Of a stretch of DNA of 64,000 bases, positions 34,771 to 46,212 are shown piece by piece. The translations under genes and the position numbers were made by a program. The first letter of the stretch is position 1, and each line of letters begins with the position of its first letter. The notes beneath the pieces were generated by a model. It was given only the letters and a program-made list of their open reading frames with translations. It had not been told where the DNA came from and searched no databases. Source of the stretch: Fremontodendron californicum (taxonomy: Eukaryota > Streptophyta > Magnoliopsida > Malvales > Malvaceae); the NCBI GenBank assembly GCA_030761205.1, contig JAULJL010000011.1:16606501-16670500 (forward strand). Direction: 5' to 3'.

Positions 34771-36103
34771 GCTGGAGTTGTGCCGATAAAGATGAGTATG
34801 TATGAGTCTCCTGCATACTGCTTGAGTATCGAAGAAGAAGCAGATGGTCTCCATTGGTATAACGACATCTTGCAGTACACTAAGATTCAACAATATCTAG
34901 AACGAGCAACAGAAAATGACAAGAGGACTTTGAGAAGGCTAGCAATGGGTTTTGTTCTAGACAGTGAGATTCTCTACAAGAAAGGGAAAAACCAAGTCTT
35001 ATTGAGATGTGTCGAATTTGCCGAAGCTCAGAGAATCATAGAGGAGGTCCATGAAGGGATATGTGGTACTCATGCCAATGGTCACATGCTTGCTAAACAG
35101 ATTATGAGGGCAGGATATTATTGGTTGACAATAGAAGAAGATTGTATCAGTTATTCCCGGAAGTTTCATAAATGCCAGATATATGCAGATAAGATCTATG
35201 TGCCACCATCGCCATTGCAATTCATGACTTCACCATGGCCATTTTCATTGTGGGGAATGGATATGATCAGGCCTATTACCTCGAAAGCTTCAAATGGACA
35301 TCGTTTCATCTTGGTGGCCATAGATTGTTTCACAAAGTGGGTAGAAGCTGCTTCCAATGCCAATGTAACAAAGTTGGTGGTATGCAGATTTGTTAAGAAA
35401 GAAATCATATGCCATTACAGATTGCCAGCAAGAATTATTTCTGATAATGCTCTCAACTTGAACAATAAGATGATGAGAGAAGTGTGTACTCAGTTCAAGA
35501 TCACACATCATAATTCGGCGCCTTACCATCCGAAGATGAATGTGGTAGTAGAAGAAGCTAATAAGAACATCAAGAAGATTGTTGAGAAGATGACTGATGT
35601 CTACAAGGATTGGCATGAGATCTTGCCTTTTTCTCTTTTTATGCATATCGTACTTCGGTCCACACATCTACAGGGGCAACGCCGTTTTCTTTGGTATATG
35701 GGATAGAAGCAGTGCTACCTATTGAAGTTGAGATCCTTTCACTTCGGGTTTTGATGGAGGTTGGCCTAGAAGAGGCAGAATAGGTTAGAGCTCATTATGA
35801 ATAGCTGAATCTCATCGAGGAGAAAAGATTGAAAGCAATTTGTCATGGGCAGTTGTATCAGAAATGGATGATTCGAGCCCACAACAAGAAGGTTCGTCAT
35901 AGACAGTTCCGAGAGGAGGAGTTGGTACTAAGAAAAATTCTCCCTGTAGTGAAGGACCCGTGAGGAAAATGGGCTCCGAATTGGGAAGGACCCTATGTGG
36001 TAAAAAGAGCTTTTTCTGGAGGAGCATTGATTTTAACTCGGATGGACGGAGAGGATTTCAGAAATCCCGTGAATACTGATAAACTGAAGAAGTATTATGC
36101 TTG
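34771..36103 (+). pseudogene. Integrase of element C, broken near the C-terminus
   Basis: Frame 34657-35706 holds the linker, the zinc-binding part (GTHANGHMLAKQ...RKFHKC; the first Cys of the pair is Phe), and the catalytic core: WGMDMIRPI (Asp), IISDNALNL (Asp) and VVVEEANKNIKK (Glu). A frameshift at about 35637 breaks the C-terminal domain. Its remains continue to 36103 (RAHNKKVRHRQF, NWEGPYVVKRAFSGGA, ELVLRKILPV, LKKYYA) with stops near 35783, 35803 and 35961. No chromodomain. Loss of the zinc-ligand Cys would by itself impair the enzyme. Confidence 0.87.
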
Positions 36104-37639
36104 AAAAAAAAGTGTGATGCTGTGCACATGGAAATTCGAATGATTCTAAGCGTAAAAACGGAAAATCTATATATCTATCTACCCTGGGAATTGCTTTTTA
36201 ATGAAAATATTCATGTTTGATATGATGAATAGCCATCTTTCATATTCCTTTCACTAAGAGGAAATTATCCTTAGTCCCCCCTTTGAGCTTTAGGAATTAT
36301 TTCTTTCTTTAAACCTCGATCAAGGATCACGCTCTACACTGGAGGGCAAATGCGAGGAAAAATAATAAAAAATCATGGGAAAAAGAGAGCCATTGAAAAA
36401 TGTGAAATCAAAGAATCGAAAATGAAAGCTAGCAATGAAAGAAAGAGATTGAAAAAGAAAAAGAAAAGAAAGTCCAAAAAAGAGATAAATGTTTCAAGAA
36501 TGAATTCTCCTTAGGAAATGATCCTTGATCCAATTACCCTTAAACACATTTTGGGCCTATTTATCATTTCTTTCTAAACCTGAGCCTTGGCCTACATTAC
36601 GTGCTTTAAAAGCCCATTTTGATCAAGCATGGATATTTAATTTGAAAGGTTATTCTCAGAATTCATCCCATCTTTTGAATTGATATTTTTACCTTGGAAG
36701 CATTTAGAAGTCTCAGATGCATGGTAGAATACAAGAAAAAAGAGAGAACAAAAAATGCAAATGAAAAAAGAATGTAAAAGGAGAGGTTTAAGCCAAAAAC
36801 CCGCAAAGGGCGACTTAATATCAAAAGAGGGACATTTGAGTTGGAAACCCGCAAAGGGCAGCTCAAGTACTGACTAAGGTTTGAATCAATGCTCCGTGTA
36901 AAAGGGGAGAAAGTATCTGAAAATCAGAGGAAAGGGGAACAACTCAGTCTGACGTAACTACGGAAGCCGAGGGGTTACCTAAGTAAATTGCTCATTGAAA
37001 AGAAATTTCAGATGGTTTGAAAAAGGAGGGGTCCAAGATATTCCGCATTCGGGGCATCTACAACCTATAACTTTACATTTGTTTCTTACATCTTTGATAT
37101 TGACTTTTACCGTTTTAAAACATTTGTTGCAATAAATTCTTGTTATCCTTTTTATGAAATTTTGCTTGTTTTATATTTTCTTTCATACATTTTTGAGATG
37201 CATCTCGATTGTTATTAATTTGAATGATAATTTGTAAGCATAAAAATCTTTAAATAAAAGTATTTCAGAGTATTACTAAGGCATAGATATAAAAAAGGTT
37301 TGGAAACCACTAATCCTGATGGAAAGTTCACCAAGTAAAGGAAAATAGTGAATATGTTGGAGACTCCGTCATGAAGTCAAAAAATTTGTGAATTTCAGTC
37401 GAAATTAGAAACTGGGACTGTTTGACAAGTTATCTTGAGTGAAGGGTTCCCTAAGTGGGGCATCAGTGAACAATTGAAGACTCCGTCATGAAGTCGGATA
37501 CTCTATGAACCTCAAAGAAACCATGGATTAGAAATCATGACCCAATCATTTGATTGCATTCATTCTTAGGAAACATACAAGCATTTGCAACTCATTCTCA
37601 TCATTGCATTTAGCAAACATTGTAGGAATCAGGAAAATT
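36104..37639 (+). other. 3' noncoding region of element C upstream of the array
   Basis: No sense gene. It contains a stretch with CTCGATCAAGGATCACGCTC (36322-36341), twin hairpins (36788-36866), the antisense Cys-rich frame on the minus strand (about 37160-36955), the inverted intron-like segment (37195-37300, TTTCAGAGTATTACT at 37263-37277), and a duplicated GACTCCGTCATGAAGTC (37363 and 37480). Confidence 0.7.
36788..36866 (+). other. Twin hairpins in element C 3' noncoding region
   Basis: Hairpin 1: TTAAG (36788-36792) with CTTAA (36814-36818). Hairpin 2: TTGAG (36836-36840) with CTCAA (36862-36866). Both have the inner stem-loop CCCGCAAAGGG (36800-36810 and 36848-36858). Pairing is kept relative to A despite base changes. 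Confidence 0.62.
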
Positions 37640-38572
37640 TTGACTTCCCCAAATCGAACTCGTTCTGCTTCTCAAATGAGTCGAACTCCAAGATCACTGT
37701 CGAGGTATGTTCTTTTCCAAATTGAACTCGTTTTTCTTCTCAAATGTGTCGAGCCCCGAGAATGCCATCGAGGTATGTTCCTTTCGTTTTCAAGTTAAAT
37801 TTATTTTTTCCAAATGAACCAAACCCATAATCATTCTTAGTATTTCCTTTTGTTTTAAATCGAATTCATTCTGTTTTATCAAATGAGTCGAGCCTCGTGA
37901 CCATCGTCGAGGTATTTCATTTTGTTTTAAATCGAATTCATTCTGTTTTATCAAATGAGTCGAGCCTCGAGACCATCGTCGAGGTATTTCCTTTTGTTTT
38001 AAATTGAATTCATTCTGTTTTATCAAATGAGTCGAGCCTCGAGACCATCGTCGAGGTATTTCCTTTTGTTTTAAATCAAATTCATTCTGTTTTACCAAAT
38101 GAGTCGAGCACCGAGACCATCGTCGAGGTATTTCCTTTTGTTTTAAATCAAATTCATTATGTTTTATCAAATGAGTCGAGCCTCGAGACCATCGTCGAGG
38201 TATTTCCTTTTGTTTTAAATCGAATTCATTCTGTTTTATCAAATGAGTTGAGCCCCAAGACCACCGTCGAGGTATTTCCTTTTGTTTTAAATCGAATTCA
38301 TTCTGTTTTATCAAATGAGTCGATCCTTGAGATCACTATCGAGGTATTTTCTTTTGTTTTAAATCGAATTCATTCTGTTTTATCAAATGAGTCGAGCCTT
38401 GAGACCATCGTCGAGGTATTTCCTTTTGTTTTAAATCGAATTCATTCTGTTTTCTCAAATGAGTCGATCATTGAGACCACGGTCGAGGTATTTCCTTTTG
38501 TTTTAAATCAAGTTCATTATGTTTATCAAATGAGTCGAGCCTTGAGACCGTCGTCAAGGTATTTTCATCATG
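37640..38572 (+). repeat. Tandem array of element C (72 bp, about 13 copies)
   Basis: Unit: GTCGAGGTATTTCCTTTTG, then TTTTAAATCGAATTCATTCT, then GTTTTATCAAATGAGTCGAG, ending CCTCGAGACCATC. GTCGAGGTA recurs at 37906, 37978 and so on, 72 bp apart. Because 72 is a multiple of three, long open frames with a 24-residue repeat appear on both strands; they are by-products of the array. Related, in sequence, to the 74-bp array of B. Confidence 0.92.
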
Positions 38573-38888
38573 GGTAAGGCCTCCGGGCACCATTTTTAAG
38601 ACCTATGGGCACCATTCTTAAGACCTCCGGGCACAATTTTCTTTTTTTACAAATCAAACTTGTTTTCTTAAGAGGGGTCGAGCCTTGATTAGTCAGGGAA
38701 TTCAATTTAAGGACAATATCTTCTATTTACAGCTTTTTTCAACCAAAAAAGAAAAAGAAAATTAATGAAGAATGTAGAATGGAAGTGAGTGAAAACCCCT
38801 TTCCCTTTTTCTTCACATGTGATTTCACTAACCCGAAAAAATTAGTATTTGTTTATCTTTGCCTGATTCCTGATTCTCTGCAATAGCC
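38573..38888 (+). other. Region between array and polypurine tract of element C
   Basis: Short relic of the CCTCCGGGCACCATT/AAGACC repeat (38577-38640), then sequence that matches B 16480-16700 in reverse (GATTAGTCAGGGAATTCA, GATTTCACTAACCCG). Nothing else is seen. Confidence 0.6.
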
Positions 38889-38901
38889 AAAGAGGGGCAG
38901 C
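38889..38901 (+). other. Polypurine tract of element C
   Basis: AAAGAGGGGCAGC directly before the 3' LTR start TGTAGACACC. Confidence 0.92.
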
Positions 38902-39719
38902 TGTAGACACCTAATTTTGTCCGGACCACTAAAACAGGTATGTTTTCTTCCTAAATTGATGTTTCAAAATGTAAAAAGACTTTTTTCATCCTGCAGGTTG
39001 TACTCCGAGACTTAGTCTAAGAAGGCGAGCATAAAAAGTCAAACTTGAAAAGTCAAACAAAAAGTCAACTACTGAAAAGGTCAACCCACTTTCAAATCAA
39101 GATTTGAAGTTCAATTGAAAAATGGCGAAAGACTTTTGATAATCTGAGGTCTACATTGAAAGATATGGAGTTCGGAAGTTGGATTACGGAGATTCAATAG
39201 AAAGGAAACCCTAGTTCGGGAAATTTTGGGAAAAGTGCTTAAACAATCAAATTGGTCGAAAATGAAGGTTCCAAATGAAAGATAAGCACTGAATACGGGT
39301 AATGGAGAAGCTACTTGGAAGAAAAACTGAAAGAAAAGTCAATCCGAAAGAAAACCGAGAATTAGGGTTTTTGGTGGATTTTGGTGAAATTGAGGAAAGT
39401 TGCAGAAATGGCCCGATTTGGTAAAACTAAAGCCCCTAATTGATGAGGAATGAGTAACCAAGGATAGCCCAAGGCTCAGTTTGAAGAAAATCCGAGAAAA
39501 GAGCAAATTGGAGAAAAAACGAAAAAAATGAAAACATTCCTGACAGTGAGAAAAAGGAAAAATCAAATCGGAAGGGAATTTGATCGTAGAAATTGGGAAT
39601 TTTCGGACCAACTCCAATTCAATATATGACAAAGGCCCAGGAAAAGAAATTTTCAAAATCGAACTTATTTTGAGCAAAACCGGGCTTCGGAGGTAAAAGG
39701 GAAAATTTGGAAAATTTGG

Positions 39720-40265
39720 GAAAAATAGCAAATATACTCCAAAAATTCTAAAAATTTGTAGATCTCATTCTTAAACCACTTCGAAGAGATTGGAAAAGAA
39801 AACTCTTGATTCGGAGTTCTTTTGCAAAATCCCCAAATCTCCGGTCCCCTTTGTAGAAATTCAAGAAGATAAATCCCGAAAAAATACCAAATGAGCTCCA
39901 AAAATTCTAAAATTTGCAGATATCTTTCTTAAATTATTTTGAAGATATTGGTGAAAGAAAATCTAGATTCGGAGTTCGTTTGCAAAACGGCCAAATCTTG
40001 GGCCCACTATGTAGTAATTCAAGCAGATAAATCCCAAAAAAATACCAAATGAGTTCCAAAAATTATGAAAACTTCCAGATCATACTTTTAAATTATTTGG
40101 AAGATATTGGTGAAGAAAAATCTAGATTCGGAGCTCGTTTAAAAATGGTAAAGTTTGGGAGCACAAAAAGATAATTTTGGAAGAAAAAATCCAAATAAAT
40201 AGAAAATGAGCTCGAAATTTTTTGAAAACCTTAAGAATTCAATTTTTTATTATTTCAGAAGTATC
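39720..40265 (+). repeat. ~160-bp tandem repeats inside C 3' LTR
   Basis: Counterpart of 21730-22265: repeated blocks with GATTGGAAAAGAAAA or GATATTGGTGAA, GATTCGGAG and AAATACCAAATGAG. Confidence 0.72.
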
Positions 40266-42839
40266 AAAAAAATAATTTTTTAATTTGGAGTCCGTTTGTT
40301 GTTTATTTATGTTCGGGGGGCAAAAAGGTTATTTTATCAAAGAAATCGAAAAGGGCCTTTTCTTGTTTTTAAAAAATTGAAGCATGGGCTGAAAGAGGAA
40401 GGGTCAGCCGGTCAAGGCCCAATGGTGGGCAGGTATTTTTTTTATTTTTAATCAAAAGGCCAACAATGAATAAGAAGGTAGTTATTTTTGTGATAAAGCC
40501 TTTGAATTTGCAACACATGGACCAATGGTTGGAGAGATATACTATTTATGACATCTTTATGACATCATAATTCAAGGGCTTATCAGGTCTGATCCAATGG
40601 TGAAAATTTTACATAGAAGGCGTCTTGAAGGGATAGCCATTGGATAAGATAAAAAAATAACCACCTAGCTTCTAGAAGGAGGCCAACCGGCTACTACAAG
40701 GGGGAGGGCTCTCTCTTTCATTTGGCACTCATTCACAATCTGATTTTTGCTAAATGCTCTCCATTTTTGAAAGGCAAAAAGAAAAGTTTAGAAAAGAAGA
40801 GAAAGTTAGAAGAGAAAAAGCTTGCAATATAGCTTCTAGAGGTTGCTTTAAGCACCATACTCTTGCATTTTCCTTGATTTTCTATTCTTGATTTGTTGTT
40901 TTCATTGATATTTTGGTGAGTTTCTTTTGATTTTCTTTTTTAAAATAAGTGTTTCTAAGTTTCTTCTTCAAGTCCTTCTTGATACTTTCTTGTAAAAAGC
41001 TTTTTGAATTTTTTTCTCTTGATTTAAAGGGGTAGCCGAATGGTTCTTTTTTTTGTATAGTTGCTGTTTTGCTATTTTATTTCATGTTATTAGTGGTATT
41101 TAACAAGTTTTGATGCTAAATCTTCTTAAAATACGTAAATATGAAGCTTGTTTTGATTTGGCTGCTTGCTTGTTTCCATTGTTGAGTTTATTATCTTGTT
41201 ATCATGTTTATTTTATTTGTCTTGCATCTTTGATTTTCTGTTTTCAAAGTGTTTAATTTTGTTTATGATTTACATTTTGTTGATCCATGTGAAAATGCCT
41301 ATTGGTTTTCATGACTTTACTTTATATTTGCATGATTTAAGTATTATTCTTTAGCTATGTATGTTATTGTGTTAAGTGTTTGTGAAAATGACCTTGTTCA
41401 TTGGACCATTCAGCTACCCCCTTTTTTTAGCTTTGTGTGTGCATTTTTATTATGCTAGTTGATAGGTTTGTATCCCCATGATATGTTGTTGTGTATTTTG
41501 TTTAAGTATGCTATATGTTTGTGTATTTGCCATGCATCTTTTAGCTTTAGGTTGTGTTTGCATTATCATGCATTTCATGCATTTTAGACCTAGGTTACAT
41601 TAAATGTCATGCAAGTTCATGTTAGGTCTAGGTCATTTTATTGATGCCATGCATTTTCCATGTCATTTAGGTTTTAAATCATGCATTTCATAGATTATAT
41701 TTGCTGTATTTTCATGCAATTCATGTCATTGCCACATGATTTATGACTTAGACCAATCAATGGTTCAAAGTCATGCTCATTTCGAGCATACTTATGGAAA
41801 ATTAAAGAGTTGTCAAATTGAATATTCTACCTTTGTGATTTTTTTTTTTTTACTTAGCCAAATTTTGCCTAACTTTTTGAAAGTGTTAGCTATTGTTTGT
41901 GAATCTTTAGGAGAGTCTCTAACATTTTTACTTTGATTTTTAAATGATTTTATCAAAGGCAAAAAAATGTGTTTTGGCAAAACAGTTTTTTCACCCAGTA
42001 CTCGTACTTTCCCGATTTTTTTGGGTAATCATTTTTAACTAGAAAATTAATCCAATTTGTTCTCGTGTAGTTGTACATGTTCTGAGTTTCCAGTTATTTT
42101 TTAGATTTTTTTGAATTTTTAAAAATAGGTTAAAAAATCGTGTTCTAAATCTGGACAGTTGTGTCAGATTTGAATTTAAAGAAAATTCCTTTTTTTGTTT
42201 TGGCTAAGTTACTTAAAGGGGACTGATTAGGAAGTTTAGCTACTATCTAGGGGTAGTTTCTAAGTCTTTTTAAACTCTAAAAATAATCTTATAAACCTCG
42301 GGTTAAGGGTGGTCAAGTCCGAGATTTTAAGCTTAGGAAATTAGAGCTATTTAAAAAGGGTTTAGTTAGGTTTTTATTGTTTTTTAAATCTAAGTTCTCC
42401 AAAATTGTTTTCAAACAATCACAAATTTTTTTGTTTTAGAATATTTAATTTGATATATTTTCCTAAGGTAGCTGGATATCTTTTTAGATATACGGATTTC
42501 CTTAATTAAAGGAAAAAATACATTCTCATGCATTGCATTTTCCATATTCATGCATACTATATAATATGTGATTTTTGCTATGATAATTTCCTTGGTGTTG
42601 TTATTATTTTTTATTTGTATTTGTGATGTTATGTTGTTTATTATATGGTTTTGAATATTTCATGATATCGTATGCTTTTTATTTAGTTACTTTTTGTCAT
42701 ATTATTTAGCATATACTATGTTCATGCATTTTTATTTTCATGCATATTATATGATAGCATTATTTTATGTTTCATGTCATTTTATATTATTTAGATTATA
42801 CGCCATATCATTTATATTTGCCATGTCATTTAAATCATT

Positions 42840-43170
42840 TTATTCCATTTAGAATATATCATGTGACTTAGGATATTTCATTTCATATAGAATATATTAT
42901 GTTACCTAGGTCATTTCATTTAATTTAGAATATATTATGTCACTCAGGGTATTTCATTTCATTTAGAATATATAATATGACTTAGGATATTTCATTTCAT
43001 ATAGAATATATTATGTTACCTAGGTCGTTTCATTTCAGTTAGAATATATCATGTGACTTAGGATATTTCATTTCATATAGAATATATCATGTTACCTAGG
43101 TTATTTCATTTCATTTGGAATATATCATATGACTTAGGATATTTCATTTCATTTAGAATATGCTATGACA
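42840..43170 (+). repeat. Expanded AT-rich repeat in C 3' LTR
   Basis: TTAGGATATTTCATTTCATA and AGAATATATTATGTTACCTAGG alternate about eight times. The 5' LTR holds only two to three copies (24690-24800), so the two LTRs of one element differ in copy number. Confidence 0.8.
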
Positions 43171-43960
43171 TTTAAATTATATAATACCATTTACGTTGCA
43201 TTATGTTATCTAGACTTTCCTATGTCATTTTATTTATGTCACACATATTTATATTCATATATTTTTTTTAAAATGTTTTGAAAAAGGTAATGATTTTCAA
43301 TAAAATAAAGATATTCCCGAGTTAAAATAATTCATTAGTTCTCTACCGGGTTTGCTGGCGAGGATATCATTAATTATCATTAATAACGGAATATCTTCTT
43401 TAAAACGAGAATGATTCGGAAAGTTTTTCAAACTAATAAAAATTTCTATAACGACGTTTGTTAGGGAATATAGGAAAATTTTGAATTTCTAAATTCCGGA
43501 TCATTTTCAAATAAAAATGGAATTATTTTTCTTTAAATTGGGAATTGACTTGAAGTACTAAATTTAAAACCAACTTTTTTTTTATCGAGACTTAAGATAG
43601 CACACGATTAATAAGGTACCATTTTATATGGGCGTTGTGGGGATGCTAATCCTTCCCCACGCGTAACCGAGTCCCGAACCCGTTTCTTTGATTTCTCTGG
43701 TTTAAAACGCAGACTTGAAATTGGTTTTAAAAATGTTTTAATTAATTTTAAAATGTCTTATAAAATCAGTTTTAATAGGTGGCCGATCACACCTAGCTAA
43801 AAAAATTGGTGGCGACTCTATGTCTTTTTCAAGGTCATTTTCAAAACCTTCATTTTTTAAGAGGAATTAAGTTGAATTTTCCTCAGTTTCTTTTTTTATG
43901 TCACGCTTCACGAATAATAAAGTCTTGCGATGAGACTTGTTATTTTTTTAGGTTGCGACA

Positions 43961-43965
43961 ACGGC
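43961..43965. repeat. Right target-site duplication of element C (ACGGC)
   Basis: Matches 20876-20880 exactly. Confidence 0.93.
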
Positions 43966-44283
43966 GATGGTGGCACATGAATGTTGTCGGCATATATCTG
44001 ACATTTATGGCACTTCCAAGAATAACCAATGCAATCTCCTTCCATCGTCAGCCAATATTATCCTACCTTTATAATCTGCTTAGCAAGCATGTGACCATTG
44101 GCATGAGTACCACATATCCCTTCATGGATTTCTTCAATAATTCTCCGAGCTTTGGCAGACCCGACACACCTCAATAAGACTTGGTCTTTCCCTTTCTTGT
44201 AGAGAATTTCACTATCTAGGATAAAACCTATTGCTAATCTTCTCAGAGTCCTCTTGTCATTTACTGTTTCTTGATCAAGATAC

Positions 44284-44288
44284 TGTTG
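44284..44288. repeat. Left target-site duplication of element D (TGTTG)
   Basis: TGTTG before the TGATAAGTGC start; TGTGG follows the 3' LTR at 54959-54963. One mismatch, consistent with later mutation. The TGTTG side gives the reading expected for the interrupted B gene (QQYL, as in C). Confidence 0.75.
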
Positions 44289-46103
44289 TGATAAGTGCTT
44301 AATTTCATACATTTTTCTATTTAATTTCTTTATACTTTGTGCTTTGATTCTTACTTCCTTGACATTTTACTAGGTTTTTATGCTTTGTAGGTATTTTGGA
44401 GGAGATAAAGTCAAAACATGTCAATGAGGATGTTAAAGAGCTTACAAAATCACAATCACATGATGGAAAAAGAGTCGTGAGTCAAAAAGATCAAATTCCT
44501 GGTGCAAAGCAAGAAGACAGATTTGACTCCGAAGCTTGTTGCAAAGAAAACATGATGTTAGACTCTTTATTCGAAGAAACTTCCTTCTTGAATTTTCAAG
44601 ATCACTTGATTAACTTTCCAACGGTTGGTCATGGGCCTAAATCGGATAAGAAATGGTCATCCAAATCGGCATTGGAATATCTCCCTAAAAACCCTAGTGA
44701 CAGAAAAAACCCTAGCCGCAAATCACATCTTTTTCTTAATACCTTAGCTAACATTTATGTTTATCCTTGTCAAAGAAGTATTAGTGGCTGTCAACTTGCA
44801 TTAATTGCATTAATTGCAAGTATCTTTCCTTAAAACTAATCCTAGTCAAAGTAGGAGAATTAAATCAGCCAAGACTTTCCTTCCTTACACTTACTTTGGC
44901 TGCAAGAATATAATCTCTCTTCATTAAAGAGTGCTTTGACTAAAACTTTCCTACTTTATTCAAACTTGGCTGCCAAGGCTTATATCTTTCCTTAAAACAC
45001 AAAAGTCAGCCACTTTTCCTTAACTTTAGCCACAAGTCAGCATTTATTGAAGGGAGAGAGCTGAAATTCACTTGTTTGATGCCCTAGCTATTGCCTATAA
45101 ATAGAGACCAAGGGGGCATACGAAATTGACACTTCCCCAAGCATCAAAGTTCTGATTTCTTCTTTGTTTCTTTGTTTTTGAGAGAGCAAGAGGCTGGATA
45201 ATTAATATTCTTCTTCTTCTTCATTCTTTCTTTTATTTTCTTCTTAGATTCTCTTTAATTTTATGTTTATGTTTACAATGCCTATGTTAGGCTAAACTTT
45301 TATTTGGTTAAGGGTGATTTCAAAGCCCTAGACATGTTATGTAATTAATTTTTAGAATCTATCTATCATTGTTTTCTATCAAAGTTGCTTATGTTCTTCC
45401 ATTAAAATTGTTCATGATGATGTTTTGATTTGTTTAGGTGGCCAACTAGATAAATCTTGATAATTGTCTAATGCTATTTTAGGAGTCTTGATCCGTAATT
45501 GTCTTGATTTCCTATTCATAAGTAGCAATTTGTGATTAATGATTATGGTCAAGTTTTCAATAATTGCAAAGTGGAACATAACCTAAGTTGAACAATCCGA
45601 GCTTATGTGTTTGTTGCTTAGATCAACCTATCTTTCTCATCATAAAGCTGCTATTAAATTGAACTTGGAGAGCTTATTCTAGGTTGTTTGATAGTTAGAG
45701 ATTAAATAGAGAGCTTGTTCTATTTAACGACAAACTAAGGAAAGATTGGGGTAACAGAGCTTGTTGTTATCTACGGTTGTTAGCTTTGATAGCTAATTAA
45801 TGTTGATAGATATGAAATTGATTCTTAATGATGTCTAGTGGTGGAGAATGAAACCTTAACCATATTTTTCTCATATTTGATTACTTCTTATTTTCTTGCT
45901 TTCTTCTTTGATTATAAGTCTTTAGTTTAAATTGATTTTAAAAACCTCCCCTTTTATTTTGTTTTCTTTGAATTTAGGTTTTAGATTAATAATTCTTAAA
46001 CTAAACCTCAATCCCTGAGGACTCGACCCTTGCTACTTACTATACTTACAATTGATCTTTATAGTGCAAGGTTAAATAGAGATACACTCTTTTGGGTGCA
46101 TCA
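44289..46103 (+). repeat. 5' LTR of element D (1815 bp)
   Basis: Begins TGATAAGTGCTTAATTT and ends GGGTGCATCA. It contains a TATA box. The open frame at 44396-44833 (145 codons) is also present, shortened, in the 3' LTR and resembles no known protein. Confidence 0.95.
45096..45105 (+). promoter_or_regulatory. TATA box in D 5' LTR
   Basis: CCTATAAATAGAGACC, 807 bp into the LTR. It is a canonical plant TATA box placed so that transcription would start in the LTR. Confidence 0.7.
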
Positions 46104-46109
46104 AATTTT

Positions 46110-46127
46110 TGGCGCCGTTGCCGGGGA
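46110..46127 (+). other. Primer-binding site of element D (tRNA-Asp type)
   Basis: TGGCGCCGTTGCCGGGGA is the complement of the 3' end of plant tRNA-Asp including CCA, the primer reported for Athila elements. It is six bases after the LTR. Confidence 0.92.
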
Positions 46128-46212
46128 TTGCATTCTTTAGTTTATTAGTTTATTGGTTTATTCTTATTTTCTGTTCTAATTATTTACTTTCTTTTTTTTT
46201 CTTTATTAGCGA

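Larger units (their letters stand above)
20881..43960 (+). mobile_element. Element C: complete 23-kb Tat/Ogre-like LTR retrotransposon
   Basis: Full structure: 5' LTR (4670 bp), primer-binding site, leader, ORF1, gag, protease plus G-patch, intron, reverse transcriptase-RNase H, second RNase H, integrase, 3' noncoding region with tandem array, polypurine tract, 3' LTR (5059 bp), flanked by ACGGC. Length and LTR size fit Ogre elements. It is inserted in the integrase of B. By eye the first ~155 bp of the two LTRs differ at about nine positions, so this is not a very recent insertion. Coding regions hold several stops and frameshifts but are the best preserved of the three related copies. Confidence 0.95.
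38902..43960 (+). repeat. 3' LTR of element C (5059 bp)
   Basis: TGTAGACACC...GGTTGCGACA, paired with 20881-25550. It carries about 150 bp (40599-40748) not in the 5' LTR, an expanded AT-rich repeat at 42840-43170 and the ~160-bp repeats at 39720-40265. It is followed by the target duplication ACGGC. Confidence 0.95.
43961..44288 (-). pseudogene. Integrase N-terminal part of element B, between insertions C and D
   Basis: Minus strand: linker (NDKRTLRRLAIGFILDSEIL, GSAKARRIIEEIHEG) and zinc-binding part (GTHANGHMLAKQI, ending near HKCQIYAD) followed by HVPPSP, at which C is inserted. The two Cys of the CHKC motif are not cleanly in frame: the sequence near 43995-44010 reads HKCQIYAD with the preceding Cys region frameshifted. 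Bounded on the right by element D (44289). Confidence 0.82.

Noticed and set aside
37790..38314. 174-codon minus-strand frame with a repeated 24-residue motif
   Set aside because: It is a by-product of the 72-bp tandem array (72 is divisible by three); the plus strand shows a similar frame (38248-38577). No start context, and not kept in the 74-bp array of B.
44396..44833. 145-codon open frame in the D 5' LTR (and 111 codons at 53353-53688 in the 3' LTR)
   Set aside because: Lies within the LTR upstream of the TATA box, resembles no known protein, and differs by a frameshift between the two LTRs.
46110..46127. tRNA-like matches at primer-binding sites as tRNA genes
   Set aside because: Only the 18-base complement of a tRNA 3' end is present; no tRNA body.
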